Numbered from the stretch's first letter, positions 36,058 through 50,859 are shown. The stretch is 64,000 bases of DNA from Sapria himalayana (GCA_029783825.1 JAREIK010002991.1:1635397-1699396); one strand, 5' to 3'. Made by a program: numbers and translations. Notes: a model not told the origin generated them from the sequence alone.

Positions 36058-36607
36058 TAGAAGTGTCAAATGGACCGGGCTGGCCCAGACTAGCACGAGG
36101 CACGGCACAAGAATTTTTTGTGCTCAGGCTCGTGTCATGCCCGACCATGGTACCAATCGTGCTGTGCCGTGCCGTGCCGTGCTGTGCCAAGGCCAATTAG
36201 GCCTTGTGCAGTGCCTGGCCTGGCATGATACCATGGCCCGTTGATATGGTACTTTGGCATGACCTGAGAAACTAAATTTTTTTAAAAAATTAGGGTTACG
36301 GGGGCGTCGAAATCCTAATTTTTTTAAATTAGGGGTTTGGCGCGTGGCGGTGCAACGGCGCGACAGCACGACAGTGCACAGCCGAACCCCTAATTTTTTA
36401 TATTAGGGGTTCGGCCCGATCTGGCAGAACCCGACGGATTTGTGCCGCGGGCCCGTGCTGCGGGGCCATATCGGGCTGACCTTTACAGAACCGTGCTGGG
36501 CCAGGCACAACACAATATAGTAACCGTATTTTGCTTGGCCTAACATGAAAGCACGGTCGGCCTGGTTAAAAATGGGCCGGCCTGTCACGTCCCGTTTAAC
36601 ACCTTTA
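36058..36607. mobile_element. hAT-like non-autonomous element, GC-rich family, copy 1
   Basis: Left end TAGAAGTGTCAAATGG; right end, reverse-complemented, TAAAGGTGTTAAACGG. Flanks 'tggttaag' and 'taattaag' agree at 6 of 8 bases, fitting a worn 8-bp duplication. The interior is rich in GGCC/GCAC words (gtgccgtgccgtgcc) with an AT-rich centre containing 'aaattagggtt' in both orientations. No transposase. Confidence 0.8.
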
Positions 36608-36785
36608 TAATTAAGAAACTCCTTGCTACACAAATACACACAGCCAGATGCACACAACTTCTCATGTAACTCTCATTGACCTCTTCAAATGACGTAGTTC
36701 AATAATACTACCTCCTAGTGGATGCTTGTCCCCAAGGTCCACAGATGGAATTTTATTCAAGACTTGGTTGTCTCATGCTAAGAAA

Positions 36786-37176
36786 ATCGGACACGGATAT
36801 GGATATGGGGATATGACTTGGCATGATATATTTGTTTATTTTATAAAATAAAAATATTTTATTTTATTTTTATCAAATCATGCTTCTCATCCTACAGGAA
36901 TCGTGCCCCCCCCCCCCAACCTACAGAATCGTGCCCCTGCCATCCCACAGAATCATGCCCCCTCCTATCCCACAAAATCAGCCATTCGGCGTCGTGGGCG
37001 ACGTTAGCCACTCAGTGTGTCTGCATGGATACGGCATTCGACACATCTGTCCAAATGCCACATGGCGTATCAGACACTCATTGGTCAATGATATGCCACG
37101 TGACATATCAGACACGTATTCTTGTCGTGTTCGTACCGTGTTTACGTGTTTGACACGTGGACTCGGCTATAGGGAG
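36786..37176. mobile_element. Degenerate relative of the Mutator-like element at 39928
   Basis: Begins 'atcggacacggatatggata' and ends near 'gtttgacacgtggactcgg'. It shares 'gccacatggcgtatcagac' with the 39928 element ('gccacatggcatatcggat') and is built on the same GTGTCC/GGACAC words. A C-run minisatellite (36893-36975) sits inside. No clear termini or duplication. Confidence 0.45.
36893..36975. repeat. Short minisatellite with poly(C) run
   Basis: Three to four copies of a unit like 'cctacagaatcgtgcccc'. The first contains a run of about 12 C. Confidence 0.75.
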
Positions 37177-37986
37177 TAGTATCAGTGCTTCCTTGGTCTC
37201 ATGCATCTCTAACTTGGCCAATCTCTCAAGCCTGTAGGTCAATAACTCCTTCACAAACCACGAGATGTACCCCAACATGTTCCAAGAGTATTAATATGTT
37301 TTTCACATGTTTGTGAATATATTAATTGTAATTAAAATGGAGATCTTCTACTCACCCATGTATCTCTTCCCATGATAAATGTCTAAGTGAGGTTGCAAGT
37401 GTAACCTGAACTATTTGAGTGACTAGTGAAAGACTAGAGGAGCTTTTGCTGGTGGTAACCATAGAAACCTTCTCCTTCATGTGAGTTCATCATTCATTCT
37501 GTCATCCATGCCAAGCTAATGGCATCACCGAGAGATTTTGGTTTAAATATTTGCTTCTCTCTTGTAATTCTAGTCTTCAAGTAGTCCATAAATGTTCATA
37601 TTAAAGCCTTCCTAGTCCATCCTTAGACCTTACTTTAGAGATTTTAAAATGCGCGCTCATATTCCCTCGAAGTCTCAAATTACTTGACTTGGGAGGGAGC
37701 TTAATTGAAGTCTTCACATTCTAATAACCTAAAGCAAGCATTGAGTTGTTTGAATATCTTGTATGAAATCACATGTTCTCCTTCCTAAAATATTTTGTGA
37801 AGTTATTGTTATCACTAGTTAGCTTATCTTTCTAGATGATACGTGACTATGAAAATTTTTGGAAATCAAAAAAGTGGGCTTCTTTTGTTTCCTGGTAATG
37901 AAAAATTATTTCACATGGCAGAGCTATTCTATTGGGTCTTCTTCATGATTATTATGAACTTTATGCATGAGATATCCATGAGTTGG

Positions 37987-38376
37987 TAGAGGTGTCAAAT
38001 GGGCTGGCCCGCACGGCTCGATCGGGTTTTAGACCGTCCAATGGGCTACCGTGCTGGGCCAGGCACAGTTACTGTTTCGTGCCGGCCCAGCACGGAACCG
38101 TGCCCAAAAACTACCAGGTTTAGCCTGGTTTAGGTCGGATAAAACCCTAATTTTTTAAAAAAATTAGGGTTTTGGCGGCTTAGCGCCGTGCCGCCATGCA
38201 TTTTCACTCTCTTGGGGCTCGGAGAGCTTCACCCGTCGGACATTGACTCGAATTGACCACACTTGGTGCGTGGTCACATGCGGTGCCCATGTGTCGGCAC
38301 GGCATGGCTGGCCGGAGCACAGCACTGTAGCATGCTTGTATGGGGCCGGCCCGGCCCGGCCCATTTGACTCATCTA
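37987..38376. mobile_element. hAT-like non-autonomous element, copy 2
   Basis: Left end TAGAGGTGTCAAATGGGC; right end, reverse-complemented, TAGATGAGTCAAATGGGC. Flanking octamers 'tgagttgg' and 'tgggttgg' match at 7 of 8. The centre has 'aaaaaattagggttttggcgg', as in copy 1. Confidence 0.9.
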
Positions 38377-39016
38377 TGGGTTGGGGGTTCTTGATTTGGA
38401 AGCAACACATTTGAGTGATGATTGAAAGTTTTCTCTAACTAATGTAATTTGTTAGTCATGCTAAGCTTCATTCAGTGTGACCCTCCTTACATTGTACTCA
38501 GACCTATTCTAAATTTTCAATGCATTCTTAGTTTGTTCCTCATGTGGACCTCTTTCGATTCCAATGATATGATTGCTATAGATTTAATGCTTAGATATTC
38601 TTTCAGGGCGAGACTGTATCACGATTGATAATATTTTTTCTTCTTCTATCAACAAGTGTTTGGCTGCTTAAATAAGCAATGCTACGCGTAAACACAAATA
38701 CACATCTCGAACATAAATACGGATAAAACACAAAATCATAATCCTACTCACCCTCGTCCCTCCACCATGGTCTTGTTTTGGGAGTTGGTAAACGTCCTGC
38801 TTCACAACTCCTCCTTGTCCCAATTATATAACACAAAAATGGATAGGAAGACTGCTATGATTAGTTTTTTTCTTCTTCCTCACTTGGGTTTTCTGTATTT
38901 CTCCATAATGTTCATATCTAGTTTCATAACACATGGTCACTGATTGTTGATTTTTTAGATATATTGCTGAAAGCTCAGGCTACTTCAATCCGTAAAAATT
39001 GTCACAACACAGCAAC

Positions 39017-39277
39017 ATGGAGACATTGGAAAGCAGTATCACGTCTCCTAATCTAAAGGTGTGCATCTCACGCTATGATTTCTCCCCCCAAGTCCAGCAA
39101 ATACTTATGGTGGATCTTGTACATGATAAGTTTGTCGTGCTTCTTTTTGTTCTTGAATCTTCAAACAAAACCCTAATCTAGGTCGCTTGATCTCTGATCT
39201 TAAATCTATAATGGGTACCTCTAATGTTAATTCAATCCTTGGTAAATGATAAATGGGTGATTTTATAGAGAGAGAGA

Positions 39278-39313
<36 letters not shown>

Positions 39314-41715
39314 TCAATCTTCCATGATCTTTTCAAGCTATGCATATGTTAACTATATTTCCTTTAACCAAATTTGGTTCTCAGGGAAATTGTGCTGCCA
39401 TGCTTGTATGCTGGCTTCTTGGAAATGGATGCCTTTTTTCTTGGAACAGTATGCTCACAATAGAAGATTACTACACCTACCTCTTTCCGGTATATGTTAT
39501 GTATCTTTCCCATTATTTTCTGTGCTAGTATCTGTGTCCTATATATGCGCCCTCTGTGTATAAATTTGCTCATTCGATATGCTAACACTGCAAGTTTTCT
39601 TAACAATTGGTAACTTCTCTTGCCTTTTCGCTTCGCAGCACTATCATCCATCAAGAGTCCTCACCCTTGTATACCAGCCATTTGCACTTGGAACACTTGC
39701 CATACTCACATATAATGAAGCAAAAATCAATACTAGAATACGGAACATATTTGGATATTCGTTGTTCTTCATTAGTTCTTTTTCGATTATACTCGTGAGT
39801 TTTCTTTGCGAATCGATATCTGTATATATAAGTTGGTTTGTATGTGTAAGTGCGTGCGCTTTTGTTATATTAATTTATTAATTGTTCTGCACAAATGAAA
39901 TGAGCATCACACCCTTGAGTCCTAACTTATGTTGCACGGATACGCCTAGGAACTGCCGTGTCGCCGTGTCCGACCCGTGTCGCCGTGTCCACGTGTCCGA
40001 CACGTGGACACGGGTCGGACACGGGTCGGACACATGTCCGATACGCCACATGGCATATCGGATACGCATTAGAGACATATCCGACGCGTTGTTCGGAAAC
40101 AGTCGTCGTTAACAACAGACGCGTCGTTTACCTACATTCTTTTAAAATACAAAATTTTAAATTATTTTAAAATACCTAATATTTATAATTAATAATTTTT
40201 ATTTTTATTTTTATTTTTTTTTATCATGACGTATCCTAGTCGTATCCGTATCCTAGTTTTTTAGAATTTGCCGTGTCCCCGTATCCTGCCGTGTCGTATC
40301 TCCGTGTCCGTATCCGTGTCCGTGCAACATAGGTCCTAACTAACAGGATGAAGAACAAAAAAGATACATGTACGCTTGACTAGGGCTTACATGGATTGTA
40401 ACTCGAGTTGAGCAGAGTTGAGATTTGTTGCTTGATTGAATTCATTTGGGATCATAATTGATAATTATTGTTATTGTGTTGTGATAGCTTGATGTGGCTA
40501 CTTCAGGAAGAGGAGGCCTTGGAACATATATTGGAATTTGTGCGATTAGTGGTGCATTTGGAGTTGCAGATGCTCATGTGCAGGGAGGAATGATGGGAGA
40601 CCTCTCTTTCATGCAGCCTGAGTTTATTCAGGTAGTATTCAGTTAAGTATTATATAGTGATACACACACACACACACGCACGCACACACGCACATATATA
40701 TACATATATATATATATACACACATATGTGTGTGTGTATATATATATGTGTGTGTGTATATATATATATATATAATTTGTGTTTCAACTGCATAAACAGC
40801 TATTATGCAATTTTGATAAGGTATTGATATTTCATAAAACAGGAATGTAATTTTTTCCAATAGAATCTGAAATTAAAAACAAGAATGTTTCTTGATGCGG
40901 AAGATCACAGTGAAAAGTTAATATATTAAGTCGATGATCACAATATTATAAGTTGTAGTAAGTGTCCTCGAGTATCTTGTCTCCAGTAAAAGCAATAATT
41001 TAATTCCATATGTTTTATTTATTTTAAAGAAACATATTTAATGTAAGATAATAGTTAGTTGATGATCATGATAGAGTAATAAATAGAGAATAGAAAATTA
41101 ATTTTTTTTATTGGATGTATAATCCAAAGTTTAACATTTATGGTTGTTTTTTGCTGGAATATAATATTTTATTCTATAAAAAAATTATAAAGGTGTGATT
41201 GATCATGCTTTTTGGGATGATTACATGGTTCAATGTCTTCATCATAATAAATTGTGTGGAGGGGATGTTTTTGTGGGGTTGTAATGGGGAATTTGAGGTA
41301 TAATTGTTAAATTTTGATTTAATTTGTGAGTTTGTTTTTTATTATTTTGTTTTTCTTTGTTATATTGCTTGAGGAGCACCCGATGTGTAGCTTATCCCAT
41401 GTCATTTATTGTGTGATTGTGTTTTTTGAATTTTAATAATGTTGAGATTTTTGTGTGTGTACCTTTATGTTTATTTCTTATTTTTGGCTTATTTTATTTA
41501 TTTATTTTTATATTATTTGGGAGAACCCAATATATGGGTCACCCCAAATTATTTATATAAGAAATTATAATTTTTATAATCATGTAAATACTAATATTGT
41601 TAGTGTGTGATTATATAAATACTAACACATTGTTGGATCTTATAATAATTTTAAAGTTTAATATATTTGAGTGAAAATAATATAAGGATGACTGGTTACT
41701 TAGAAAATTCTTGTG

Positions 41716-41763
<48 letters not shown>

Positions 41764-44700
41764 GGTAATGCCTAGTTGTGATGACAAGCGTGGTGGGTCT
41801 AAAATATATTGAAAAATAATAATATATTAAAATATATTTATTTTTTTTAATTTTTTTAAGAAGCATGTGATGATTTATTGTATATCTTATACTGGAAATT
41901 TTATATAGAATGAGATAGTTGATAGAATCAAATTTAATTAAGATGATAAAGATATTTTTAATACGGTTGTTTTGTACTATTACTCCTATATTTTTACTAT
42001 CTATCAGAATCAATAGATGTGTTCCTAGTTATTTTTGGAGAGAAATAGTATTAATTGTTGATTTTCTAATTAACTCAATATTATTTTATTTTATCTTATG
42101 TCATATCCCAATTTTCATATTTTTCTAGGAGAAACTTTTTTATTTTTTACTTTTGAAATAGAATCTTATATTATTATCATCTTTTAGACTTATTCATAGT
42201 TATTAAGTGAGAGAAGATTGTTGCTCTTGTTATTAAGTGTGTTTAATGGGTATTCTAGTATTTTGAAGGGGTGCACATACTTATGAGTTGAACTATCCAT
42301 TTTGACTTTTCGTTTACTCTATATAAAGAGTCAAAAATATATTTTACCTAATACTCATTGACATGAGTAATTTCTTATTCTTGCTTTGATATTATTTTTG
42401 TGATATTTAGTCATCCAGTATAGTAATAAGTTATATTTAATAAATTGAGTGTAATCATATTTAATTACACTTATGATTTGGTTTTGAAACCTATAGGTAA
42501 GTCATCAGTGGCATGAATTAGGTGTACTTGGTAAAGATTAGGCTTGAATGAAAAGTTTATCGATATAATGCCATATTGGTAGTTAGAAAATTTACATTGG
42601 CTTATAGTATTGGTTGTTTAGGTGTCATTTATTCATGTGACTAAAATAATAATTATTAAGTTGTTATTTTTTATTGATACTATTTATAAATGAATTATAT
42701 ATTAATCGTGTTATAAAATAATATTGATAAATAAATGCAATAATATTCATAATAAAACCTTTACATAAAATATTTTTATATAATAGGTAAAAGTGATTTA
42801 GATAGTTCATAGGTTATGTGCTCTCATATAAAATAAAAAAGAAAAGAAAAGAAAATTATAATATTGTCTGTCAAACAAGTGCCTTCAAATTTATCATATG
42901 TAGCTTGGAGTTAAAAAAATAAGTTGAAATCTTTTCAAAATCATTGTGAAGTTATCTTTTGATGGTTTTGTTATTTAAATATATGTTGTAATAATAGTCT
43001 CATTACTAATTTTTTTTTTCTAAGGAATAACTTCAAATATCTCATTATTATTGTTCAGTTGGGTTTGCTCAGAATTTAATGTATTATATTTTTTGGTGCA
43101 TTAATTAATATATTTTTTAGGTGGTCCGTGTCACTTATATTTCTATATGTATATATTTTTTGATAATATATATATTGTATTGCTTGTTTATCAATATTCT
43201 TAGAATCTTTATTTTTTATTATCTTAAAGTGAGTATAAATAATTGAAATTTTTTTAGTTTTTTATTTTTTAATTATTAGAGCTTAGGTCGAGATCATGTG
43301 AGAAAATATGATTTTGACCTTTGATCTTTTAGTAGGGTTATTATTATTTATATCTAAAATATTATTAATGTTTTTATCATTTTATTTAGTATTAGTCATT
43401 TGCTATTTTTTTTATTTATATTTTAAAATAATTAAGTCTAGTTTTTATAAACAACAAAAAAATATAACTAGATTTTGCTATCATTAGGTGTTAGCGCAAT
43501 TGCAATTAGAGGTCGGGCGTCGTTCCGTTTAGCTTTTTAACTTTAAAAAATTAAAATAATAAAACTGAGAATGAGAGATACTGAGAAAGAAACAATAGAG
43601 AAGAGCATAGAACAAAGGAGAGAAGACATCTTTATAATTGAAAATGAAAAATTCTAAACTCTAAAATCATATTTATATTTTTTTTTTATTAAAATAATAT
43701 ATTTTTTTAATAAATAATCAAATTTTTAAATAAACATATGGGCATAAATTTGACAGCCATCAGATTTCTGCTCTAGCTGTTGGAAAGAATTCCAACAGCT
43801 AGGATGAGGCAAGATTGAAATATTAATTTTTTTTAAAAAGTCATTTCTTGTGCACAGGTGCCTGACAGTGTTAGTGATTGATGTTGTCGGGCACATGTGC
43901 GTGTTTGCCGGATGCTACAAATGTGTCTAATGTGTCTGACAGCCAATGGGACTTCAAACCCAATGGCCTGATCTGCCACATAAACATGGTGGATCAGGTT
44001 TGTGTCTGTAAAAAAAACTTTTTTTTTAATAGAATTGTAATCAAGGCGTGGTCTTCGGTCATGGTAATCGATGACCTGACATGAGGCACGACAACCTCTG
44101 TCCCAACACGATATGAACTATTTTTTGGGTCAACACGATCTAAGTCCAAGCATGATTAAGGATCATGTCCTGCCGGGCTAGGCACGACTCAGTTGGGTTG
44201 TGCCTTGTGTCATGTTCTGATTATTTGGCTGACTTGACACCTCTAGTCGAAACCTAAATAACTACTTCATATGTATCTTTTTCTCTAGATTATTGTAAAG
44301 AAATATATTATCTGTATTTAGTTTTTTATTTTCTAATTGTGAGATACTGCAAGAAAAATAAGAATCCGTACTAAGATAATCTTGATGAATGGAGAGTGTG
44401 TTCTGGTAATCATAATTCATATCAAATATTTGGGTAAATTTGTTTGCTATAAGTCTTACTTTAAGATAATCTATCTTATTATTTAGATATGTCTTTATGG
44501 TAAACACTCACCTCTAACTATTAATAGATATTACTAAAGGTTTTGGTACTAATTCACACATTCTATAATAGGATAGGATATGTATCTTTTTCATCATGAC
44601 ATGATATCATTTTTGATGATATATTTCATAAGGAGAGTTGGGTATTCTAGTACTGTTAAGGAAATTAATAAACAAAATAAAAGAAGAAATAAATTGAGTA

Positions 44701-47700
44701 GATGAAAAAACTTACAAAATTTAGTGTTAGGTAAAATTCTTTTGTCAATTTTAGGAATTAATCAAATGATTAAGATTAGAGGGATGAATGAAAAATTATC
44801 TAGTTGTTTAGTAGGCTTGTTTTTTGTTTGAGTAGATTAGATATATGTATATTTTTTTGATATAGACTCTTAAGTTTTGAGTGGTCAAGAAGTTTAAATA
44901 TAAACTCAATATAAGTTTGTAATTGTGAAGACCCAAGAATTATTGTGTCATTTAAGTTTGAATTAGATGTGTCAAATGGGCCGGACCGGCCCGACACGGC
45001 CTGAATTTTTTGAGCATGAGCGTGCCGTCGTGTTGGGCCAGGCACGGCACGGTTTAAAATAGTCGGGCACAGCACGGCCCGCAGGCACGGCGGGCCGTGC
45101 CGTGCTTTGCCTGGCCCGCTCGGGCTTGCATGTCAGTACGGGTCGGGATTTGGGGGGACCTCGGGTCGGGTCGAATCAGACCCCACCCGCGGTCTTTTTT
45201 GCGGGAGGGGCCATCATGGGGTCGGGCTAACGGGACACCCGACACATGACAAACCCGTGCTGGTGTGCCGTGCCGCGGGCCGAACCGTGCCGGGTCAGGC
45301 ACGGCACGGCACGGCACGGCTCGTGCCTAACCCGGGCACAGCACGGGCCAGGGCACGGAATTTTTCCATGCCGGGCTCGGGCCAGCCCGGCCCGGTTGAC
45401 ACCTCTAGTTTGAATGAGATTTTCTTATTTGAATTTTTTTTTTAGACTCAATCTGATCTAAATTTTTTGGTAATTATGATAATTTTATGAAAGTATTATC
45501 ATACTTAGTATCATTATGATCATATGTAGTTAACTGATGACTCTTTTTAGTATCATTAAGCTCGTTAAAAATTGAGTCTTGGTAAAAAAAAATAATATTC
45601 ATACTCGCTAAAATTATACTAATTTTTGGTAAAAAAAAATTTATATTTTTTGAGCAATATAGTATCATGGGAAAATGCATCTCAATGTCCTAAATATCAA
45701 TGTGTCACATCATGTAGAGTGATCGAAGACAAAATAAGTGAATCAATAAATTCTAAGAACAAGCTAAGATCTTTTTGTGTTGTAGGATATGAAAGGCATA
45801 CATTGAGAAAATATAGAAGAGAATATCTGATTGATGAATTAGATTACCTTTAAAATTGTATATCTCAAAATATATTTTAGAATACTCTTTCCAAATAAGA
45901 GTGTCCAGGATGTATCAATCAGATATATGTTTGTGTATTTAGTAATCTCATTATATTGGGGTGTGTTGATACATGAAATCTAGTATTTTAATGTGATGAT
46001 CTATATAATAAATATTGAATTAGTTTGATATATATTGAAATATATTATTTTTTTTAATTTTATAATATATTTTATTCAATTAATTTTTTATAATTTTATA
46101 AAAAAATAAAAAAAATATGATTTATCTTGAAAGAGATATTTGTGTATATCTCAATTAATTATTAACAAAACTGATCATACTCAATTTTTAGAAATTCATA
46201 TATTTACTAAGTTCTCATATATCTGAATATATCATATCTAATAATTATTTATTCAAGCTTGACAAAGATGTATGATAAGAAATTCTAATAAGTTTTTTAA
46301 TTGATATCTTTTAACTTTTATGGTCAAAATATACTTAAGAATAGAATTAAGTATTCTCAATCTGATTAATGATGGTTGTTAAGATTTTATTATTGAATAC
46401 GCCGGTAAAGAGTCAAGTTGAGAATACATTAATAAATGGTCAAGTACACTCAAACCTGTAGAAGAAGATTTTACTTAGGAAAAAAAATTCTTATGATGCA
46501 TTTTGCTCAATTATAAATTACAAATAAATATCATTATAAGTAGAAATAAAGCAGTGTTGAGTTATCTAAAAAATCAATTCACAATTAGAATAAATTAATA
46601 AGATAATTTTTGTCAAGCAAAATACAGGGAAGTAATAAAGAACCAAGTTGAATATTACAATATCAAATAATTTTTGAATATTTATTATTGATTATAATAA
46701 TATTTTTAGAGTAAAAAAAATAATATAATGAATGAGATATGATTACTAGTAATATATATTAGATCATGTGTTGATAATCCAAGAGTTTGAGGTGAGTGTA
46801 TGAGTGAATGTGAAATACAAATAAAAAGTAATATAAAAAAAATATATAAGATATATTGATCTCTTAGAGAAATTTTTTATACTTTTTTATAGTAAATATA
46901 AATATTACAATACATGAACTCTATGAGGACTTTTAGATGACTTTTGATAGTCAACATGTCACTTAAATATTGTATAAATTTCTTAGTTTTCTTTCTTGGT
47001 ATAATATTTAATATTTGTCTACGTTGTTGCCAATCCTCCTATAGTGTGTAAATTGAATTTATATTTTTTTTATTTATCTTTGTTGTGATAATCTATCTCC
47101 ATACTAAGCTATAAAATTTTGTTTTTCCTCTAAACAAAAATTAAAATTATAATAAATTAGGATTTTTGTGAATTCTAATATTTATTTTTTATAATTCTAA
47201 CGAAATTCTAATTAAGATTTATTTCTAAAATTTCACTGTGCATACCTATTGCTACTAATTGTGCTTGCTTGCTTTTGCTTGTGCCTTTGTTGCCATCACC
47301 ATGTGTGTCAGTTTATACCACCTCATGTGTCTGCTACCAATATTGCACATGCCTACTGTCACTCATCTTGTGTTATTAGTATAATTAGTATCTTCTTGAA
47401 TTCTATTCAGATAAACTCAAACGTATGCAATTTTTAGGATATTCATGTATGTGAGTAGAGCTTCAAGATGTGAAATTTTATTTAGAGATTAAAGACACGA
47501 CCTAGTAGTAGTGTACTCAGATTTTAGTTAGGTTTATGTAATTATAAATAAGAGATTTATGAGTGCTATAGGTTAATTTGTACACAGAACAAGATCTAGG
47601 ATAATTTGGTAATTATTACCTATGTGTCTACTAGTGAGTGAATTGTAGAGATCTTCACTAAGACTATCAGATGAGTGCATAGTTTTTTTTCTTCTTTTTA

Positions 47701-50700
47701 AAGTTAAGTATTTGTGACATATATGCTTCAGTTTGAAAGGGGATGTTGAGGTTTGTTTTACTGTATATTTTTTTTTAAATTTTACATTTTTTAGGAGCAA
47801 CTAATATGTAGGTTGGCTCAAACCATATGCATAGAGAATTATAATTTTAATTTTTTGATGTTCGTTGAAAATATTATATTTTTTTTTATTTTTTGGTTTT
47901 TCTTCTTCTTTTTTCCTCTTTGACTTTCACCGAAACTCTAATAATATTTTGGTTGCAAAAAATATTAAAATTATTTTTTATTTATCATTTCTCATTCTCT
48001 ATCTTTTCTCTTCCTAAAACCCACTAAGGGCTCAAATCCTAAATGGTAGCTAATTTGGTATCAAAGTACTTTTGAGGTTTAGAAGTTGTATAATAGACCA
48101 TCGGATCCATATATTTTGTTATTTTTGATAATGATTATATTATACACACATGATTATTAATTTTTTTAAAAATATCATAATTATTATTTATTTTTATTAA
48201 ATTATATGAAAGAATAAAAATATAATTAATTATAATATTAAAATTAATTATATTTTTTTTTTTTGGTATATTGGGAGGATGTTAAGAGAGCTATCTTGTT
48301 CACTTAGATATTTGGGGATCATGTAGAACTATCACATATGATTATTTAAGATATTTTGTTATTTTTGGTAATAATTATAATACACACACACACATGACTA
48401 TTAATTTTTTTTAAAAATATCTTATTTATTATATATTTTTAATAAATTATAGAAATAATATAAAATTAATCTATTATAATATTAAAATATTGAAAAGTGC
48501 AAGACAATTTATCAAATATTATGTGCTTGCACTCTCATGCATAATGAGATAATTAAAATAAAAAATTAATATATGATTGAGATGATTATGATACTCCTAC
48601 ATAATATGGGTGTTCCTAATTATTTCGGGAGAAATGATATTAATTATTAACTTTATATTCAATCAAAAAATATTTTTTATTCTTTTAGAAAATATCTTAT
48701 ATTTTCTACAAGCAGAGATATTTTTTCTATTTTTTCATCCAAATTTTTTGAGTATTTTTATTTAGTTTAGAATTTTTCTACAACCAAATAAAATGTTTGT
48801 GGATGTCATCAAATGTGTATTCGTTGGGTACTCTGGCACTCAAAAGAGGTACAAATATCTCATTTGAGACTACGAGAATCATTATGAGTGACGATGTGAT
48901 ATTCTTGAAGGACAAGTATAAAGCCACACACCCCCATACAACACACACACATCCACACACACACACACACATCCACACACACACACACACACATCCACAC
49001 ACACACACACACATCTACACACCACCACATTCACATAAACACAAACACAAACATCTTTTTCTTTTATTTGGGATTGGGATTGGGATTGGCAATGTAAGCA
49101 TAGGTCACTCATGCATAGGTAGCGAGTGACTATTATTATACATCTAAATGATTTTATCTCTCTAATATTATCTAGTGCATTTTTTGATGAGATAAAATTA
49201 TTCTTTGACAAGCCTGGACTAAACTCGGGCTAGCCTGGCTTGGCCAGGCCTGACACAACTTGGCTCGACCTGGCTAAAATGTGTGTCAATCGACCGTACT
49301 GGACCGATCATTTTCAGAGCTGTGCCGGCACGATATGGTGTCCCTGACGGGCCTAAAAAAATGGGCTGTATTAGCACGATATGGCCCGTTCGACATCTCT
49401 TCATAAATCAGAGACATAATATAAAAATGAGGGCACCTATCACATAATAAGTGCCCTCATTATTTCTCCAAGACATGAAATCTATGAGGGCAATTGGGCA
49501 TATGCCACAAACTATTAGGGTTAGATTTCAATGCTGTTGCTGTTGATTAGTTAATTAATAAATGATATGTTCTTAGAATTTGAATAAAAAAAAATTAATA
49601 AATGTTAATGAATGTCTCACGTTATTTATAAATAATTTCAACGTATCGTGTTTTTTCATTTCCAAATTTTTCAGTCTTTCCTTGCTGGTGGGGCAGCATC
49701 AGGTGCTCTGACATCTGCTCTGAGGTTAATCACAAAAGCAGTTTTTGAAAACTCAAAAAATGGACTTCACAAGGGAGCAAGTAGGTTTCATTTCATTCCC
49801 ACAAACGAGCTTTATATTTGGCTTTTTGTAGATCAACATATCTTTTGCTTATTTTTATTTTATTTTTGTAAATTTCTTGTTCGTATTGGTTCAATTATTT
49901 ATCAAAATCCATTTTGAGGAAAACAATATAAAAATGCAAATGCATAACCATATATATGCACCTACACACACACACACACGCATAGATAGATAGAGAGAGA
50001 TAGAGGTGTCAAATGGGCCGGGACGGGCCGGCCTGGCTTGTTTTTTTAGGGCATGATCGTGCTTCCGTGCCGGGCCGGGCACGGTTACTATACCGTGTCG
50101 TGCCCGGTCTTTTTTTTGCCGGGCCGGGCACGGCTTGTTTTTTAAGGCACGGCCCGCAGGCACGGCGGGCCGTGCCTTGCCTGGTCCGCTCGGGCTTGCC
50201 TGTCAGAGCAGTTTGGGATCCGGGGGACTGCGGGTCGGGTCGAATCAGACCCGACCCGCGGTCTTTTTTTGCAGGAGGGGCATCGTCGGGTAGGGCTCAC
50301 GGGACACCCGGCACGGGATAAACTCGTGCCGCGGGCCGAACCGTGCCGGGCCAGGCACGGCACGGCACGGCTCGTGCCAAACCCGGGCACAACACGGGCC
50401 CGGGCATGGAATTTTTCCGTGCTGGGCCGGCCCAGGCACGGCTGAACCGTGCCGTGCCTCGTGCCGTGCCGGGCCGGGCCGGTTGACACCTCTAGATAGA
50501 GAGAGAGAGAGAGATGCAAGTTTGTTTTTATGTTTATATAGAGGGCATATCTAGTGCACAAAATTTATGTCTTAGTGTGGTCTGTGAGAGATTAATATAT
50601 CGATAATTTTATCTCTGTAAATTGGAAAGGTTATATCTGATAAATCATAAATTCAAAATTTATCATCATTAAACGAATGTACTTGCCAGTAAACTAAGGC

Positions 50701-50859
50701 ATATTTTCCAATATAAACATAAGATACAAGGATTTTGCAGGTGATCACTTTTTACAATATCATTTTCGTATAAATATATTTAATCTTAGAGTTCTTATGA
50801 GATTCGATGTGTTATTATTTGTTTAATCATGCATATTTAACTGTGGTGTATATATTTGT

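Larger units (their letters stand above)
35464..38958 (+). other. Probable 5' UTR intron of the transporter gene, transposon-laden
   Basis: About 3.5 kb with no coding exon. It contains two hAT-like GC-rich elements (36058-36607 and 37987-38376) and a degenerate relative of the Mutator-like element (about 36786-37176). The rest is unremarkable AT-rich sequence. Confidence 0.45.
40632..49674 (+). other. Transporter intron 4, 9.0 kb, repeat-filled
   Basis: Bounded by CAG|GTAGTATT and TTTTTCAG|TCTTTCC. It contains microsatellites, one complete hAT-like element (44963-45407), two worn ones, and AT-rich DNA. A roughly 70-bp block near 48120 is repeated near 48361. No other gene is recognisable on either strand; the largest open frames are under 110 codons and low-complexity. 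Confidence 0.85.

Noticed and set aside
45054..45445. GC-rich open frames (also at 49891-50561), which stand out by composition as possible foreign genes.
   Set aside because: They lie within hAT-like elements defined by terminal repeats and target duplications and have no domain.
48778..49211. Cys/Val-rich and His/Thr-rich open frames, reminiscent of metal-binding peptides.
   Set aside because: Opposite readings of an (AC)n microsatellite.
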